Source: Siderastrea siderea
Lineage: Eukaryota > Cnidaria > Anthozoa > Scleractinia > Rhizangiidae
DNA length: 64,000 nt
Assembly (NCBI GenBank): GCA_964030785.1
Contig: OZ034971.1
Location: forward strand, 30,746,804 to 30,810,803
Direction: 5' to 3'
Shown here: positions 34,764 to 47,745 of the stretch, one piece after another
Layout of the letters: each line of letters starts with the position of its first letter
Numbering within the stretch: position 1 is the stretch's first letter
Translations under genes and position numbers: made by a program
Notes under the pieces: model-generated
The model's database searches: none
What the model saw: only the letters and a program-made list of their open reading frames with translations
What the model was told of the DNA's origin: nothing

Positions 34764-36677
34764 CTGCTTAAAGAAATATACCAGGAAGACGTCAGATACA
34801 CTGCAAATTTATGTCACCGATGGAGATAAATTTACTTAGACTTAGAAACTCCTTTTTGATAGTTGTTTCCACAGACATCTATCTATCCCAATCCATTTGT
34901 CAGTCTTAAAGATTCGGAAATTAAATTACTTAGTTCTGATCTTAGAGCAGTTTTTCTATCGATTATCCAAAGTAATGGTTTTTTTTCTTGCTTTGGTTTT
35001 GCTTTCCTAGTTCCTACCCTCTTTGATTGGTTAAAAATAGCTCGCGCCACTTTCTTAACCAATCACATGTAAAACCAATCGTCACTTGCTCCCACGCGTT
35101 TTCCCGCGCTTAACAATGCTTTGATTTCTGATTGTTTATTTAGTGTTCTGTTCCTTTTGTGAGTGGTTAGAGTAATTATTTTGGTTTTGGTTTTACGACA
35201 CTCATTTTAAAACGCTCCAACATATTACTGAATTTCCACAAAGGAGTAATTGTTTTATTTTGTGTGTGTGTGTGTGTGTTGGGGGGGGGGGGGGGGGTCA
35301 GCGCTACTCAGCTAGTATATAGACTATAGACGTTACCAACCCAATATTTTGGCGCCAATACATGACGTCACGAATTTCTTTACTTGCCGACGATCGCCTA
35401 GGAGCTATTTCGACTACGACACAAATTTTCTAATTATTTAAAGGTAAAGGTTAATAGATTTACCTGATCCAACTGGAACGAATTCTCCAGTTGCTTCCAT
35501 TATGAGTTGAGACTGAGACAAGCTGAGGTCCCGGTCATCATTTCTCTTTGAGTCTTCACTGTGCCCCGAAAGTTTCTTTGGAATACTACACAGCCTTACA
35601 GACCTCCGCCAGCCAATGCCCAAACGTGCACGGTGCAAAGGACAGATGGTTATTTCCTGGATATTTGCTGGCGTTTAAAAACAGGCACTTCGTGCTAAAA
35701 TAAGCTCCACTTCGGTTTCGCAACCACTAAACTTCAGCAATTTTTTGTGGCTCAGTATACTCTTGTTACATGAAACCAGAGGCACAATCTCACACGACCG
35801 ATTCCTTGATCTTGCGTCAGGTCCACATTCACCACCGACCAAAAGTGCAAAGGTGCAAGCCATCTTTTCATTTGAAAATACGTTTTCGAAAATCCAGGAA
35901 CTGTTTGTAACATTGACGCAGCGAGATTTACCTTTCGGAAATATGAAAGCAAATTTTACGATGTTCATTTCAGTAAGTAATTTAATTATAAAACCAAGGA
36001 AGATAAAATCTCCTCGTTGAAGCCAATCCAACTGTTTGTATTCGCCATCTGTTGTCGTTTTCTTTTTTTCATGAAATTGTTTGTTTTCTTTTTTATGTCT
36101 TGACTTACTATGTAAGAAAGTGTCTCGCTCTTAATCAAGTACAGAATGCACAAGCTTTAAACTGCAGTGTCACGGAAGGCGATAGGGAAAAAACACCGTG
36201 TTGGTGGAAACATGATCTATTTTTGAAGGTAGTCATTACAGACGCGAATCAATTAAATACAAACTTCACTTACATTGCTGTTTTTGAGAAAAACGAGGTT
36301 GAATCAGGGAGGAAGTACATTATTGGCACGGAACTTTGACATTTTGGAACAAGGCGTACATCACCTTGGCAATATTTACACAGGTGTTTTATTGTGTTTA
36401 CACAACTCAGGACTACGGTCCGATTATTCATTCTTATTGTGTGGTCTGTGAGTGCAGTTCCGAGACAGGATTTGAGGAAGATTTTCTTCCAAGAAGTTAA
36501 ACCAAAAGATTTGATATGACAGAGATGGCATCCACTGTAGCTGACGGTTTCAACAAAAGTTGATGTTTCACCTTCCAGCGAAATTCTAAAGGTCGGTGTT
36601 TAGTAATTCCATTCACGGCTGAGTGTAAACAGCGCAAACTTTACTCGGTCAGTTCTGTTTAATATTTTAAAGATAAG
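34764..36677. other. Right non-coding part of the 8.9-kb element
   Basis: It contains a TG run joined to a poly-G tract (about 35262-35297) and two overlapping frames around 35675-36031 (118 and 91 residues on opposite strands). The frames resemble no family I know. Their overlap suggests chance. No inverted repeat of a nested element was found apart from the foldback that follows. Confidence 0.4.
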
Positions 36678-37128
36678 CACAGGTAGCCCAAGCTCCAAAG
36701 GGAGCCGTCAACATGACATTGCGTAACAGCGTTATATTTATAAGAGTTTGTATGGGAATAGAACGGTCGTAAAAAATAGTTCAAAATAGGGGAAAGAGAT
36801 TTAATAATATCGACTTACCTGCCCTCTTCTGTGTATAACTTGTGTTTCTACGGCATTCAGACGCGTTTCAAAGCGATTCCAGTGGGTTTTAGGTTCTCTG
36901 TTTTCCTAAAGAACCTAAACCCACTGGAATCGCTTTGAAACGCGTCTGAATGCCGTAGAAACACAAGTTATACACAGAAGAGGGCAGGTAAGTCGATATT
37001 ATTAAATCTCTTTCCCCTATTTTGAACTATTTTTTACGACCGTTCTATTCCCATACAAACTCTTATAAATATAACGCTGTTACGCAATGTCATGTTGACG
37101 GCTCCCTTTGGAGCTTGGGCTACCTGTG
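36678..37128. mobile_element. Near-perfect 451-bp foldback element
   Basis: The left arm 36678-36897 and right arm 36910-37128 are reverse complements except for one extra T in the left arm. The spacer is only 12 bases. AGATAAG occurs directly before (36671-36677) and after (37129-37135) as a 7-bp duplication. The ends start CACAGGTAGCCCAAGC. A transcript through it would fold into a hairpin of about 220 bp. The arms contain CAGGTAAGT-like donor text. No protein is encoded. Confidence 0.88.
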
Positions 37129-37831
37129 AGATAAGGTACAACAAGTTTCTATTTGCATTAACAAGCTGAACTTTGCTACAAGTTACGATTTCGAGCCTTT
37201 TTTAAATGTTAAAATTTTGCGTGGATATTTTGGTTACAGTTTCAATATGGCGGCGATCAGTATAAACATGTCAAATTAGCAAACTTTCAGGAGGGCGCTT
37301 CGCAAAACTAGTAGAGATCCCAAGAAAATGCAAGCAGAACTTAAAAGAGCTATCCCTTAGCTGTATCCTCAGTATAGTCTGGGGTTTAATTTTTGCGTAC
37401 CGACAGGGTTTTTTGGCCGGTATTTTAGGCCACCTCAGACCTATATTAAGAAAGGCTTCAAAGTGGCTTCGAACAAAGGTCCACAACATGCCCGTTGAAA
37501 GAAAATACCTTACTTTTTTGCCATGATTAAATTGACTAAGGACCGAACTTTAAAGTTATCGCAAGAAATGGTTCATAAGCTATTTTCTGCTCACGCGAGG
37601 CCGCCATAAACACTGCGAAGTTTCGGTTCTTCGAATAAGCAAATTTGGCCTTATGCGGACTCAACGGCTTTTATTTAATTACTCTTAAATAAGGAAATAT
37701 TTAAACAAACTAAACCCGTTTCGTTTACTTTGGAACAATAGACTATCAATATAAAAAGTATCAGCGAAATCTAATTTTGAGCTGTGTCCGCGATGTTAAG
37801 GACCATCTTTGATTTTTACTGACACTGACTC
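37129..37831. other. Right end of the 8.9-kb element
   Basis: The segment leads into the right inverted repeat. The best-matched part of the repeat is at about 37730-37805 (complement of ATCGCGGACACAGCTC and AAAATTAGATTTCGCTG). A short minus frame at 37271-37489 is not recognised. Confidence 0.5.
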
Positions 37832-37835
37832 ATAA

Positions 37836-38874
37836 ATCTTCAAGTGATCCTAAATGGGAAAGCTATTCAAAAGGCGTAAAATGTTTACATCATCAGGTGT
37901 TCAACAATAGGAAAGCAGTCATTTCAAAGTTGCGTTATCTCTATATCATCATAGGTTAGTCAATGGGAAAGTCACTTTAAAGTTGCGGTATGTATATATC
38001 ATCAACCGTTTATCAATAGGGAAAGTCCTTTCAAAGTTGCGGCATGTATATATCATCATGTGCTCATCAATGGAGAAAGTCAATTCAAAGATGCAGTATT
38101 TATATATCATCATGCATTCATCAAAAGGAAAGTCATTTTAAAGTTGGAGCATTTATATATTATCATGTGTTCATCAAAAGCAAAGCCATTTCAAAATTGC
38201 AGTATGCATATTTCATTATGTGTTTGTCAACGGGAAAGTCATTTAAAAGTTGCGGAATGTTCATCGATTTGGAGCAGTAACTTCAAACTTGAGGATTGCA
38301 TATATCACCATGGATTCATCAATGGGAAGAGACAATTAAATGTTGCAGTATTTACATACCTAACATATTCATCAATGGAAAAGTTCGTTTGAAAGTTGAA
38401 GAGTATATATCATCGTGTGTTCATCAATAGGGAGGTAATTCAAAAGTTTTGCAGTATGTATATATCATCGCGTGTTTATCAATGGGGAAAGTCGTTTCAA
38501 AGTTGCGGTATGTATATATCATCGTGTGTTCATCAATGGTAAAGGTTGTTTTAAAGTTAAGGTATGTATATGTTATCATGTGTTCATCAATAGTGAAAGT
38601 CATTTCAAAGGCTCGGAATATATATATCATCGTGTTTTGGTCGATGGGAATATCATTAAAAAGTTGCGGTTTGTATATCATCATGTGTTCATCAAAGGGG
38701 AAGTCATTTTAAAGTTGCGGTATGTGTATCTCATCTTGGTACAACAGTAAACAAGTCATTTCAAGTTGCGGTACGTATACGCCATCATGTGTTCATTAAT
38801 GGGAAAGTCGTTTGAAAACATGGTATCTATTTGTCATCATCGTCATCAATGAGAAATGTGATGTCATTTAAAAG
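37836..38874 (+). repeat. 54-bp minisatellite array, block 4
   Basis: About 19 units. The first part (37836-38060) matches 42867-43110 closely. The later part (38450-38880) matches block 2. Confidence 0.92.
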
Positions 38875-39299
38875 ACGCCGTTTCAATATAGCGTGAATTC
38901 CTTTAAAGCGGGAAAGTGGTTTCTTTGGTTGATGTCTTATTATGGCCGCCTCATGGAGAACGATGTGGCGCTTAGTAGTGAAGAAGCTACAAAATATACT
39001 TCTTTAACAGAATGCTTAAAAAATCACATTCAGAATATCTGCAAGTTTCACTTCAAACGTATAGTGCCTTTGAAGGTAATAAGGTTTTCATTGATGTCAA
39101 TGTGGCTTTTGCCTTTTCTAAGTGTTACTGACCCACCTAACCTCTAACTGTCTTTATAGGAGAAACCTGGAAACGGGCCATGACAGTTAGCGCGCTACTT
39201 AATTTCCAATTGTGTTTTCATCAAGACAATTAGCTCGTCTTTCGAGAAAAAAGCCGTGCAGTTTTCGCGAGAAGAAGAAATTGTTGGCAAAATGGCAAA
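38875..39299 (+). repeat. Macrosatellite tail segment B, copy 2
   Basis: It matches 25185-25574 with scattered substitutions. It keeps ATGGCCGCCTCATGGAGAA and the TTTATAGGAGAAACC acceptor-like site. One change replaces the CRE-like TGACGTCATC with TGTTTTCATC. Confidence 0.85.
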
Positions 39300-41365
39300 G
39301 TCACTTCAAAGTTGCGGTATGTAGAAACCATCATAGGTTCATCAATAAAAAAAAGTCGTTTCAAAGTTGCGGTACGTATCTATCATCAAGTATTCATCGA
39401 TGGGGAAGTCATTTCAAAATGTATATATATAATTTTTACGTGTTTTTCAATAGCGAAGTGACTTCAAAGTTGTAGTATGTATATGTATCAGCATGTGTTC
39501 ATCAATGCGAAATTCTCTTGCAAGTTGAGGTATTTATAAACCGTCATGTGTTGATGAATTCAATGGGAAAAGTAATTTAAAGTTGCATAATTTACATATC
39601 ATCACGTGTCCATCAATTTGGAAAGTCGTCTCAAAGTTGCGTTATCTATATATCATCATGTGCTCATCAGTAGGAAATTGGCTCAAGGTTGCGTATCTAT
39701 ATGTCATTATATGTTCAGCGCTTGCAGAAATCATCTGAGAGTTGCAGTATGAATATATCATCGTGTGTTCAGCGATGGGAAAGTCGTTTGAAAGTTGCAG
39801 TATGCATATATCATCGCGTATTTATCAATGGAAACAGTCATTTAAAGTTTCCAGGATGTACGTATCATAATTTGCTCATGAATGTAAAATGGTATTGAAA
39901 AGCTCCGGTATGTCTGTATCATCGTGTGTTCATCAATGGGCAAAGCCTTTAAAAGTTCCGATATGTATATATCATCGTGGGTCATCAAGGGGGAAAGCCG
40001 TTTTAAAGTTGCGGTATGTATATATGATCGTGTGTCCATCAATGGGGAAAGTCATTTCAAAGTTCCGGTATGGATATATCATCGTGTGTTCATCAGTGGG
40101 CAAAGTCGTCTAAAAGTTGACGTATGTATATATCATCATGTATTCATCAATGGGGAAAGTCATTTGAAAGTTCCGGTATGTATATATCATCGTGTGTTCA
40201 TCAATGGGGAAAGTTTTTTTAAAAGTTGCGGTATCTCTTTATTATCGTTTGTTGATCAATGGAAAAACTCCTATCAAAGTTACGGTGTGTATATATCATC
40301 ATGTGTTCATCAATGGGAAAGACATTTCAAGGTTGCGGTATGTATATGTCACCATGCGTTCATCAAAGGAAAAGTCATTTCAAAGTTGCGATATGTATAT
40401 ATCATTATGCGTGAATCAAAGGGAAAGTCATTTCAAAGTTACGGTACGTATATGTCATCATATGTTAATCAAAGGGAAAGTCGTTTCAAAGTTGTGGTAT
40501 GTATATATCATCGTGTGTTCGTCAATGGGGAAGTCATTTCAAAGTTGCGGTATGTCTATATTATCATGCGTACGTCAAGAGGAAAGTCATTTCAAAATTG
40601 CGGTATGTAGATATTATGATGTGTTCGTCAATGGCAAAGTCATTTTAAAGTTGCGTTGTGTATATATCATCACGTATTCATCAATGGGGAAAGTCGTTTC
40701 AAAGTTGCGGTATGTATATATCATCATGCGGTAATCAAAGGGAATTTTTGAAAGTCATTTCAAAGCTGTGGTATGTCTATATTATCATGCGTACGTCAAG
40801 AGGAAAGTCATTTCAAAATTGCGGTATGTAGATATGATGTGTTCATCAATGGGAAAGTCATTTCAAAGTTGTGCTACGTGTATATTATCATGCGTTCATC
40901 AAAAGGAAAGTAATTTCAAAATTGTGGTATGTATATATCACAATGCGTTTGTCAATGGGAAAGTCATTTAAAAGTTCAGAATATTCATCGGTGGAAGAAG
41001 TAACTTCAAAGTTGCGGAATGCACATATCACCAATTTTCACCAATGGGAAGAGACAATTAAATGTTGCAGTGTTTACATACCTTAACATATTCATCAATG
41101 GAAAGGTCGTTTGGAAGTTCCAGAGTATATAGCATCGTGTCTTCATCAATGGGGAAAAGAATTTAAAAGTTGTGGTATGTATGTATCATCTTGTGTTCAT
41201 CAGTGGGTAAAGTCGTCTCAAAGTTGCGGTTCGTATATATCGGCGTCGTGTGTTTTTCAACTGGAAAGTCGTGATAATATATACATATGCTACATGATAT
41301 GCGTTCATCAAAAGGAAAGTCTCACATATCATCATGTGTTCCTCAATGAGAAATGCCATTTCAAA
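39300..41365 (+). repeat. 54-bp minisatellite array, block 5
   Basis: About 38 units. From 39677 the order of unit variants follows block 3 unit by unit, which shows copying of the whole block and not independent expansion. Frames with the 18-residue period are open at 39924-40610 and 40192-40734 in different phases. Confidence 0.92.
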
Positions 41366-42540
41366 GTCGCAGTTTCAATAGAGTAGGGAATGTGGGGCTA
41401 GAGAAAATCTCGACTTGTTTGGTTTTCCGTTTTATTAAGTTCTACATAGTCATGAAGCGACAACATTAACTTCGTCAACAGCCTTTTTTTAAAAAAAAAA
41501 CCCTCACATTTAGTATAACTGTAAGTTTTTCTTCAAACATGTACTGCCTTTGAAGATCAAGAGGTTTTCATTAACGTGAAGGTGGATTTTGCCTTTTCAA
41601 AGTGTTACTAGCTGACATAGCCTCTAAATTTCTTTACAGGAGAAACCTGGAAAAGAGCCCTCTGACAGTAAGCGCGCGCTGCCTAATTTCCAATTGTGAC
41701 GTCAACCAGTTACTTCGCTCCTTCTTCGAGGAATAAGTTGTGCAGTTTCGCGAGAAGGGAAAATTGCATTAGTAGCTCTGTGCAACACCCTTTACTCGAT
41801 GTGCTGTCAATGTTTTGACACGGAATCAATATTGCATGAGGTACTCAACAAAAAGGTGAGATTTTCTTGTCTTGTACACAAGTTTTAGATCAGTTTTTTT
41901 CTACCACTCAATCGGTCTTACTCAAAGATGATAAACTTTTTTTTCTCATCAACTACAAAATGTTCTTGAAAATCTCGTTAACTTTTACAACTGTAATCAC
42001 AGACAATGTTGAATTATAAAGTATGAACGTAAGCTTTCTTAAGTGCAAATTTATGTATTCTCTTTTTAACCGATGGTGGTTTTACGAAGTCTGTTTATTT
42101 CTCGACGCGAACAACTTTCCGGTTGTCATGGTTGCTTACGACAGGTTTTCCAGACGCGTTTTTTTATTAATATACCTTTTGAGAGTGCTTTAACAGTACT
42201 TCGTTCACGTTCGCCCTAACTGGTAATGCATTGCAAATCAAATTTCTTATTTATCTCATATAAGAAGAAAGTGTTACATAAGAAATAAAACTTGTCAACC
42301 TCTTTAATTAATACTTCCTTGATCTGATGAAATGGATTTCTACCAGCCGCAAACCCAATTAGCAGCTTAAGTGCGTAAATCAGCAGTGGTAAGGTTAGGT
42401 CAGGGTTTAAGGTAAGGTAATGGTCACCCTTACCTAACCCTTTAAAACACAAATTTTATTCGCTGTGTGATGCTATCATAACGTTCGAGTTTAAGCTTAA
42501 TTTCTTAATGTTTTAGTGGGAAATTCATTTCAACTATAAA
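41366..42540 (+). repeat. Macrosatellite tail segment A, copy 3 (MITE-free)
   Basis: Same landmarks as the copies at 20985 and 27290: an acceptor-like TTTCTTTACAG (about 41629-41639), TGACGTCAACC, a donor-like AAAAAGGTGAGA (about 41850), and GTTTATTTCTCGACGCGAAC at 42093-42112. The last is uninterrupted and therefore the empty site for the 123-bp MITE. Confidence 0.85.
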
Positions 42541-42866
42541 GCATCTCTATATTATCACGTGTTTTTCAATGACACCTCATTTTAAACTTGCAAAATGTCA
42601 ACTGATGTCATTACCTCTTCATAAAAGAGAAAGTGATTTCAAACTTTTAAAGCTATATCTGCCAAATTCTTTTCATTAACGCGAAAGTCATTTCAGTGTT
42701 GCAGGATGTACAGATATCATCATGTGACCATTATACAAAATGAACTTAAAAGTTGCGACTGAGCATATAGTTGTGTTCAACAATGGAAAAAAGCCCTTAA
42801 AAGTTGCAGAATTTACCTATCGTATGTTACAAAATAGGAAACGTTATCAAAAAGTTGCGGAGTTTA

Positions 42867-44589
42867 TAAATCTTCAAGTGATCTTAAATGGGAAAGCTAT
42901 TCAAAAGGCGTAAAATGTTTATATCATCAGGTGTTCAACAATAGGAAAGTCATTTCAAAGTTGCGTTATCTCTATATCATCATAGGTTAGTCAATGGGAA
43001 AGACACTTTAAAGTTGCGGTATGTATATATCTTCATGCGTTAATCAAAGGGAAAGTCAATTCAGAGTTGTGGAATGTATACATCATCGTGCTTTCATTAA
43101 TAGGGAAAGTCATTTCAAAGTTGCGGCATGTATATATCATCATGTGTTCATCAATGGATAAAGTCAATTCGAAGATGCGGTATTTATATATCATCATACA
43201 TTCATCAATAGGAAAGTCATTTTAAAGTTGCGGTATGTATATCTCATCTTGCCTTTATCCAAGGAAAAGTCATGTCAAAAATGCGGTTTGTTCATCGATG
43301 GGAGAAATAACTTCAAACTTGCGGAATGCATATGTCACCATCGATTCATCAATGGGAAGAGACAGTGATTAAATATTGCAGTATTTACATAGCTTAACAT
43401 ATTCATCAATGGAAAAGTCGTTTGGAAGTTGCAGAGTATATATCATCGTGTGTTCATCAATGGGGAAAGTAATTTAAAAGTTTCGGAATGTATATATCAT
43501 CGTGTGTTCATCAATGAGGTAAGTCGCTTAAAAGTTGCGGTATGTATATATCGTCATCTGTTCATCAATGGGGAAAGTCGTTTTAAAGTTGCGGTATGTA
43601 TATATCATCACGTGTTTATCATTAGGGAAAGAAAATTTAAAAGTTACGGTATGGATATATCATCACGTGTTCATCAATGGAAAGGACATTTAAAAGCTAT
43701 GGTATGTATATATCATCTTGTGTTCATCGACAGGAGAAGTCATTTGAAAGTTGTGTATGTAGATATCATCTTGTGTTGTTTGAGAGACTATATATTTTAA
43801 TGTGTGTGTCAATGGCAAAGTCACTTCAAAGTTGCGGTATAAAAATGTTATCATGTGTTCCTCAACTGGAAAGTCATTTCAAGGATGCGGCATATGTATA
43901 TGCCATCATAAATTCGTGTTTGGAAAAGTCATTTTTATCTTGCGGTATCTCTGAATCATCACGTTTTCATTATTGTGAAAGTCATTTGAAAGTTGTGGTA
44001 TTCGTATATCATCGTTTGTTCATCAATGGGAGAAGCGATGTCAAAGTTGTGGGATATTTATCATCATGTGTTCAGTAATGCAAAAAGTCGTTTCAAAGTT
44101 GGGGTATATATATATTTTCATGCATATTTTTATCGATGGGAAAAGTCATTTCAAAGTCGCGGTATGTGTGTAACCTCTTGTGCTCTCCGATAGGAAAGTC
44201 ATTCGAAAGCTGCGGTATTGATATATCATCGTGTGGTCCTGAATGGAAGAAGTCGTTTCAAAGTTGCCGTACGTAAATATCATCACGTGTTCATTGACGG
44301 GAGAAGTCATTTCAAAGTTGCAGAATGCATATATCAACACGGTTTCATCAATGGGAAGAGTCAATTAAATGTTGCAGTATTTACATACGTTACATTGTAT
44401 CATACTCATCAACGGAAAGGTCGTTTGGAATTTGCAGAGTATATATCATCATGTGTTCAACAGTAAAAAAGTCATTTCAAAGTTGCGGTACTTATATGCC
44501 ATCATGTGTTCATTAACGGGAAAGTCGTTTGAAAATATGGTATCTATTTGTCATCATCGTCATCAACGAGAAATGTCATGTCATTTAAA
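42867..44589 (+). repeat. 54-bp minisatellite array, block 6
   Basis: About 31 units begin the next higher-order unit (Y). Open frames with the 18-residue period occur at 43429-43800 and 43677-44078 in different phases. Confidence 0.92.
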
Positions 44590-45003
44590 AGACGCGGTTT
44601 CAATATAGCGTGAATTCCTTTCAGTGGTTTCTTTGGTTGATGTCTTATTATGGCCGCCTCATGGAGAATGATGTAGCGCTTAGTAGTGAAGAAGCTACAA
44701 AATATATTTCTTTAACAGAATGTTTAAATAATTACATTTAGTGTATCTGTAAGACTCACTTCAAACTTATAGTGCCTTTGAAGATAATGACGTTTTCATT
44801 GATGTGAATGTGGCTTTTACCTTTTCAAAGTGTTGCCAACTCACCTAACCTCTAAATGTCTTTATAGGAGAAACCTGGAAACGGGCCATAACAGTTAGCG
44901 CACGCTGCTTAATTTCCAATTGTAACGTCATCAAGACAATTAGCTCGTCTTTCGAGAAAAAAGTCGTGCAGTTTTCGCGAGAAGAAGAAATTGCTGGCTA
45001 AAT
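44590..45003 (+). repeat. Macrosatellite tail segment B, copy 3
   Basis: It matches the tails at 25185 and 38875, with TAACGTCATC in place of the CRE-like site. It ends at GAAATTGCTGGCTAAATGG where minisatellite units resume. Confidence 0.85.
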
Positions 45004-45135
45004 GGCAAAGTCACTTCAAAGTTGGGGTACGAAGAAACCTCATATGTATATCAATGAAACAAGTCGTTTCAAAGTTGCGGTACGTATCTATTATCATCAC
45101 GTGTTCATCGATGGGAGAAGTCATTTCAAGTTACG

Positions 45136-45185
<50 letters not shown>

Positions 45186-46985
45186 TTTCATGTGTTTATT
45201 AATGGCAATGTGACTTCAAAGTTGCAGTTTGTATATTTATCAGCTTGTGTTCATCAATTGCAAATTTGCTTGAAAGTTGGGGTATTTATAAATCCTCATG
45301 TGTTGAACAATGAAATGGGAAAAGTTATTTCAAACTTTCATAATGTATATCTTATAATGTGTTTTTCACTGGAAAAGGATATTCAAACTTGCGGTATGTA
45401 TATAACACCATGTGTTCATCAATGGGGAAAGTCATTTCAAACTTGGAGTATGTATATATCATCGTGTGTTCATCAATGCGGAAAGCTGCCCGTGTGTTCA
45501 TCAGTGAGGAAAGTCATCTAAAAGTTGTGCTATGTACATTGCACCGTTTGTTCATGAATGGGGATAGTCATATAAAAGTTGCGGAATGTATATATCTTCT
45601 TGTGATCATCACTGGGGAAACTCGCTTGAAAGTTGCGGATGTATATATCATCGTGTGTTCTTCAATGGTGAACGTTATATAAAAAAGGTTCTGGTATGTA
45701 TATGTCATCGTGTGCTTAATGGAAGAAAGTCGTTTAAAAGATGCAGTATGTATATCTTATCGTGTGTACATCAACAAGGAAAGTCTATTCAAAGTTGCGT
45801 TGTGTATTTATCATCGTGTGTTCATCAAAAGGGAGAGTCGTTTAAATGTTGCGGTATCTATATATCATCGTGTGTTCTTCAATGGGGAAAGTCGTTTCAA
45901 AGTTGCGGTATGTATATGTCATCGTGTGTTCATCAGTGGGGAAAGTCGTTTAAAAGTTGCGTTATGTATTTATCATCGTGTGTTCATCAATGGGGAAAGT
46001 CGTTTAAAAGTTGCGATATGTAGATATCATCGCGTGTTCACCAATGGGGGAAGTTGTTTAAAAGTTGCGGTATGTGTATATCATCGTGTGTTCTTCAATA
46101 GCAAAGTTATCTGAAAGTTGCGGTACGTATATATCATCGTGTGTTCATCAATGAAGAAAGTCGTTTAAAAATTGCGGTATGTATATATCATCGTGTGTTC
46201 ATCAATGAAGAAAGTCGTTTAAAAATTGCGGTATGTATATGTTATCGTTTGTTCACCAATGGGGAAAGTTGTTTAAAACTTGCGGTATGTATATATCATC
46301 GTGTGTTCATCGATGGGGAAAATCGTTTACAAGTTGCGGTATGTGTATATAATCGCGTGTTTATCAATGGAGAAAGCCGTTTAAAAGTTACGGTATGCAT
46401 ATATCATAGTATGTACATCAATGGGGAAAGCCGTTTAAAGGTTGCCGTATGTCTATATCATCGTGCGTTCATCAATGATGAAATTCATTTCAAAGTTGCG
46501 GTATGTATATATTATATGTTCATCGTATGTTCATTAACGGGGAAAGTTGTTTAAAAGTTGCAGTATGTCTATATCATCCTGTGTTCTTCAATGGGAAAGT
46601 TATCTGCGAGTTGCGGTATGTATATATTATCGTGTGTTCATTAATGGAGAAAGTCGTTTAAAACGTGGGATATGCCTGTGTCATCGTGTGTTCATCAATG
46701 GGGAAAGTCGTTTGAAAGTTGCGGTATGTATATATCATCATGTGTTCATCAGTAGGGAAAGTGGTTTAAAAGATGCGGTATGCATACATATGTATTCATC
46801 AATAGGGAAAGTCGTTTAAAAGTTCCGGTATGTATATATCATCACATGTTTACCAATGGTAAAAGTCATTTCAAAGTTTCGGTATGTATATATCAACATG
46901 TGTTCATCAGTGGAAAAAGCCGTTTCATAGTTGCAGTATGTATATATCACCATGGATTCATCGATGAGAAGAGTCAAATAAATGT
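45004..46985 (+). repeat. 54-bp minisatellite array, block 7, most homogeneous
   Basis: About 36 units with the most regular copies of the window between 45820 and 46500. It contains a TA dinucleotide run (about 45140-45183) within one unit. An uninterrupted frame of 145 residues spans 45586-46023. No tail A follows before the next insertion, so unit Y is incomplete or rearranged. Confidence 0.93.
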
Positions 46986-47745
46986 TGTGGTGCATGGCCC
47001 AGGCCATGGCCCACCCTATGGCCTACCCTATGGGCCACCCAAAATTTTGCAGTTTTTACAAAAATAACCAGAGAAAAAGCCAAACAAGAGTAAAGGCATA
47101 CAAAGTAAAACAAACTAACACACGTACAAAGAAACAGATATATAGAAAGATAAGAAAAGAACTGTCAACTTCGTTTCCAAGAAATTCTACTACTTCTCAA
47201 TAGTAGTGGTAAGGGGTGTCGGTATAGCGTTTTGTATCGAAAAGAGCCACCCCTCGAGTGATGACGCCATCAGAATGGAATGTGGTTTGGGACAGCCGGA
47301 CCGCTGACCGGTGGGTGTGCGATCGCGGGAGTGTCCAGTGTTGTGTTTTTTTGGAGTGAGCGAGTCGAATCCAGCCGAGGTCGCCTGGAAAATTTGTTTT
47401 TCTTTTTTCTTTTTTCGTTTTTTTGGCTAAGATTAATTTTTTCTCAAGGAGGAATTGGGAAAAAAAGGATTTTTTCGTCTAATCTTATAGCGCTTTTGGT
47501 GGTGGCCACGCGGATCGAGTGCAGGTATTAAGTTTTTTTTCGAAGGGGGAAAAAAATCCCCGGTGGGAACTCCGTGGAGGAATTCTTCTGCCTTTGAATG
47601 ATGTGAACTCAGACACGTGGTGTTGGTGTGGGGGCGAAATCGTTGGGGTGAGAAATCGAAGCGTGTTTGACTTGACTTTCGAAGAAGCGGGTGCCATCTT
47701 GAAAAATGGTGACGTCACGCATGAAGGGGTTGACTAGATTCAATT

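Larger units (their letters stand above)
28929..37831. mobile_element. 8.9-kb terminal-inverted-repeat transposon, unclassified
   Basis: It is flanked by the 4-bp duplication ATAA (28925-28928 and 37832-37835). The uninterrupted junction GAGTTTATAAATCTTCAAG exists at 42861-42879, which proves an insertion. The ends are inverted and diverged: GAGTGAATGTCTGTAA on the left and the complement of GAGTCAGTGTCAGTAA on the right. Both are followed by a shared stretch containing ATCGCGG, CACAGCTCAAAATT, GATTTCGCT and ATACTTT. Similarity continues weakly for about 150 bp. The interior carries a decayed intron-containing gene on the minus strand, a foldback element and non-coding DNA. Known groups with 4-bp duplications include Sola, Chapaev, Academ, Kolobok and piggyBac, but neither the target nor the gene content clearly fits one. 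Confidence 0.75.
37836..42866 (+). repeat. Macrosatellite higher-order unit X (5031 bp)
   Basis: The unit starts ATCTTCAAGTGATCCTAAAT and the next unit starts with almost the same text at 42867, giving a period of 5031 bp. The order within the unit is minisatellite (37836-38874), tail B (38875-39290), minisatellite (39300-41365), tail A (41366-42540) and degenerate minisatellite (42540-42866). The same order is seen in 24289-28928, which is the unit on the other side of the 8.9-kb insertion. Tail A here lacks the 123-bp MITE. Confidence 0.85.

Noticed and set aside
35675..36031. 118-residue minus-strand protein
   Set aside because: It overlaps an equally long frame on the other strand, has no recognisable motif and lies in non-coding transposon DNA.
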